Shown here in pieces: positions 10,223-11,367 of a DNA stretch of 11,367 nt (position 1 is the first letter of the stretch; the number at the start of each line of letters is the position of its first letter). Origin of the DNA: Phycisphaerae bacterium (GTDB taxonomy: Bacteria; Planctomycetota; Phycisphaerae; Phycisphaerales; SM1A02); the NCBI GenBank assembly GCA_016873355.1, contig VGXK01000028.1, forward strand, positions 1 through 11,367, read 5' to 3'. The notes beneath the pieces are model-generated. The model saw only the letters and a program-made list of their open reading frames with translations. It was not told where the DNA came from and did not search any database. The translations under genes and the position numbers were made by a program.

Positions 10223-11367
10223 GCCTTGCCTCCCGCGCCGTTCGACGGCGCCGCGGCGTGACCGTGGCCATGGCCGTGGTCATGGCCGCCCGACTTGGGA
10301 GGCACCGCGGGATTCGTCACGCGGGCCAGGTACTTGACCCGCGTCTTCGTGTTGAGCTCCTCGAGCATCTGGTAGCTGCGATCGTTCCGGTGCAGCGCCG
10401 CGACCCGGCTGTTCGGATCGTTGAGATCGCCGAAGACGATCGCGTTCGCGGGGCAGGCGTCCTGGCATGCGGTCGTGATCGTGCCGTCGGGAATCGAGTA
10501 GTCGCTCGTGCCGCCCTTCGTGCCGCCGCGCTTGGCCCACTCGTTCTTCAGGCGGATCTTGGCCGCCTGGATGCGCTGCACGCAGAAGGTGCACTTCTCC
10601 ATCACGCCGCGCATGCGCACCGTGACCTCGGGGTTGAATTGCATGCGGAGCCGCTCCTGCGGTCCCGTCTCCACGAAGTACTCAGGCTCCACCGCCATCA
10701 TGCCCGTCTGCTCGCGGATGGGATCGCGCCGCTGGTAGTCGAAGAAGTTGAAGCGGCGCACCTTGTAGGGGCAGTTGTTGCTGCAGTAGCGCGTGCCGAT
10801 GCAGCGGTTGTAGACCATGTTGTTCAGGCCTTCCTTGTCGTGGACGGTGGCGGCCACGGGGCAGACCTGTTCGCACGGCGCATTCTCGCACTGCATGCAG
10901 GTGACCGGCGCGATCGCGAAGCCGTCGGGCGTCGCGCGATCGTCGCCTCGGAAGTAGCGGTCGATGCGGATCCAGTGCATCTCGCGCCCGCGCGAGACCT
11001 GGTCCTTGCCGACGATCGGAATGTTGTTCTCCGACTGGCACGCCACGACGCACGCGGAGCAGCCGGTGCAGGTGCCGAGGTCGATCGACATGGCCCAGCG
11101 ATGCTTGGCGCCGTCGAGATTCGACTCCTCCCAGAGACTCAGCCGGTGCACCACGTGCACGACGTGCTTGGCGAAGTCGGGATGATCGCGGTACTCCGAG
11201 AGCGGCGCCTGGCGAACGAGCGTGGGAAGGCGCTCCTGGATTCCCTGGTGGGGAATCGCGGGGCTGAACGCCTCGCTCACGCCGTGATCCTGCGTGTGCG
11301 CGAGCGAATAGGTGCCGGCGCTGCGCGTGACCGCGACGTCGCCGAGCACGTGCATAGCGCCCGTCGA
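10219..11367 (-). CDS. actB: ActB, C-terminal iron-sulfur part (5'-truncated by window edge)
   Basis: This is the iron-sulfur portion of the large ACIII subunit, which sits on the outer face of the membrane and relays electrons from quinol oxidation. The frame stays open to position 11367, so the gene starts outside the window; the ATG at 11355 is internal. Numbering from that Met, the cysteines fall in ferredoxin-like groups: C96/C99/C102/C106, C153/C156/C161/C165, C185/C191/C195 and C255/C258/C297/C301. The third group reads CIGTRYC, with Thr where a fourth ligand is expected. The 15 cysteines therefore suit three [4Fe-4S] clusters plus one [3Fe-4S], as known for ActB. Full-length ActB usually has a long N-terminal molybdopterin-oxidoreductase-like domain without cofactor, which would lie upstream. 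The C-terminus is His-rich (residues 358-366). The stop overlaps the actC start by four bases (ATGA). Identity is confident; completeness cannot be judged. Confidence 0.93.
10229..10234 (-). promoter_or_regulatory. Ribosome binding site for ActC
   Basis: GGGAGG on the minus strand lies six bases before the ATG at 10222, within the last codons of actB (Gly-Gly-Lys-Ala). It supports the ATGA-overlap start. Confidence 0.72.

Overview
All genes I can support lie on the minus strand and are packed head to tail from the right edge (position 11367) to the left edge (position 1). The DNA is very GC-rich, with strong G/C preference at third codon positions, so the opposite strand is full of long shadow ORFs. 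Together the genes encode the back half of an aerobic respiratory chain. It consists of a quinol:cytochrome c oxidoreductase of the Alternative Complex III (ACIII, Act) family, followed directly by a cytochrome c oxidase of the caa3 type.

Region by region in transcription order. (1) 11367-6093 is the ACIII block: the C-terminal part of ActB (iron-sulfur domain, cut by the window edge), ActC (NrfD-like membrane subunit), ActD (DUF3341 family), ActE (monoheme cytochrome c) and ActF (second NrfD-like subunit). (2) 6085-5534 encodes a single-pass membrane protein that I cannot assign to a named family. (3) 5534-4647 encodes a SCO/SenC-type copper chaperone. (4) 4650-287 is the oxidase block: subunit II with CuA and a fused cytochrome c domain, subunit I, subunit III with a large Ala/Pro-rich insertion, and subunit IV. 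(5) 286-191 is a short intergenic stretch with a 17-bp tandem duplication. (6) 190-1 is the start of another small membrane protein, cut by the left edge.

Most genes touch or overlap by 1-4 bases (ATGA, GTGA or TGATG junctions). The largest gap inside the respiratory block is 31 bases. I see no promoter or terminator inside the block, so it is probably one polycistronic unit with translational coupling. In the inferred pathway, ACIII oxidises membrane quinol and passes electrons through its cytochromes (ActE, and ActA outside the window) to the cytochrome c domain on subunit II. From there they go to CuA, heme a and the heme a3-CuB site, where oxygen is reduced. SCO would deliver copper for CuA. 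ACIII and caa3 enzymes are known to form supercomplexes in other bacteria, and this gene order fits that.

The subunit I sequence carries the YSHPAVY version of the helix VI motif, which marks an A2-type heme-copper oxidase. Planctomycetota (for example a Phycisphaerae-like lineage) fits the layout and the high GC, but ACIII-caa3 clusters also occur in other phyla, so the taxonomic guess is weak. I found no sign of a mobile element, CRISPR array, RNA gene or wholly new system. The less ordinary points are the subunit III insertion, the His-rich tails on several subunits, the unnamed subunit between ActF and SCO, the ActE without a lipobox, and the partial membrane protein at the left edge.
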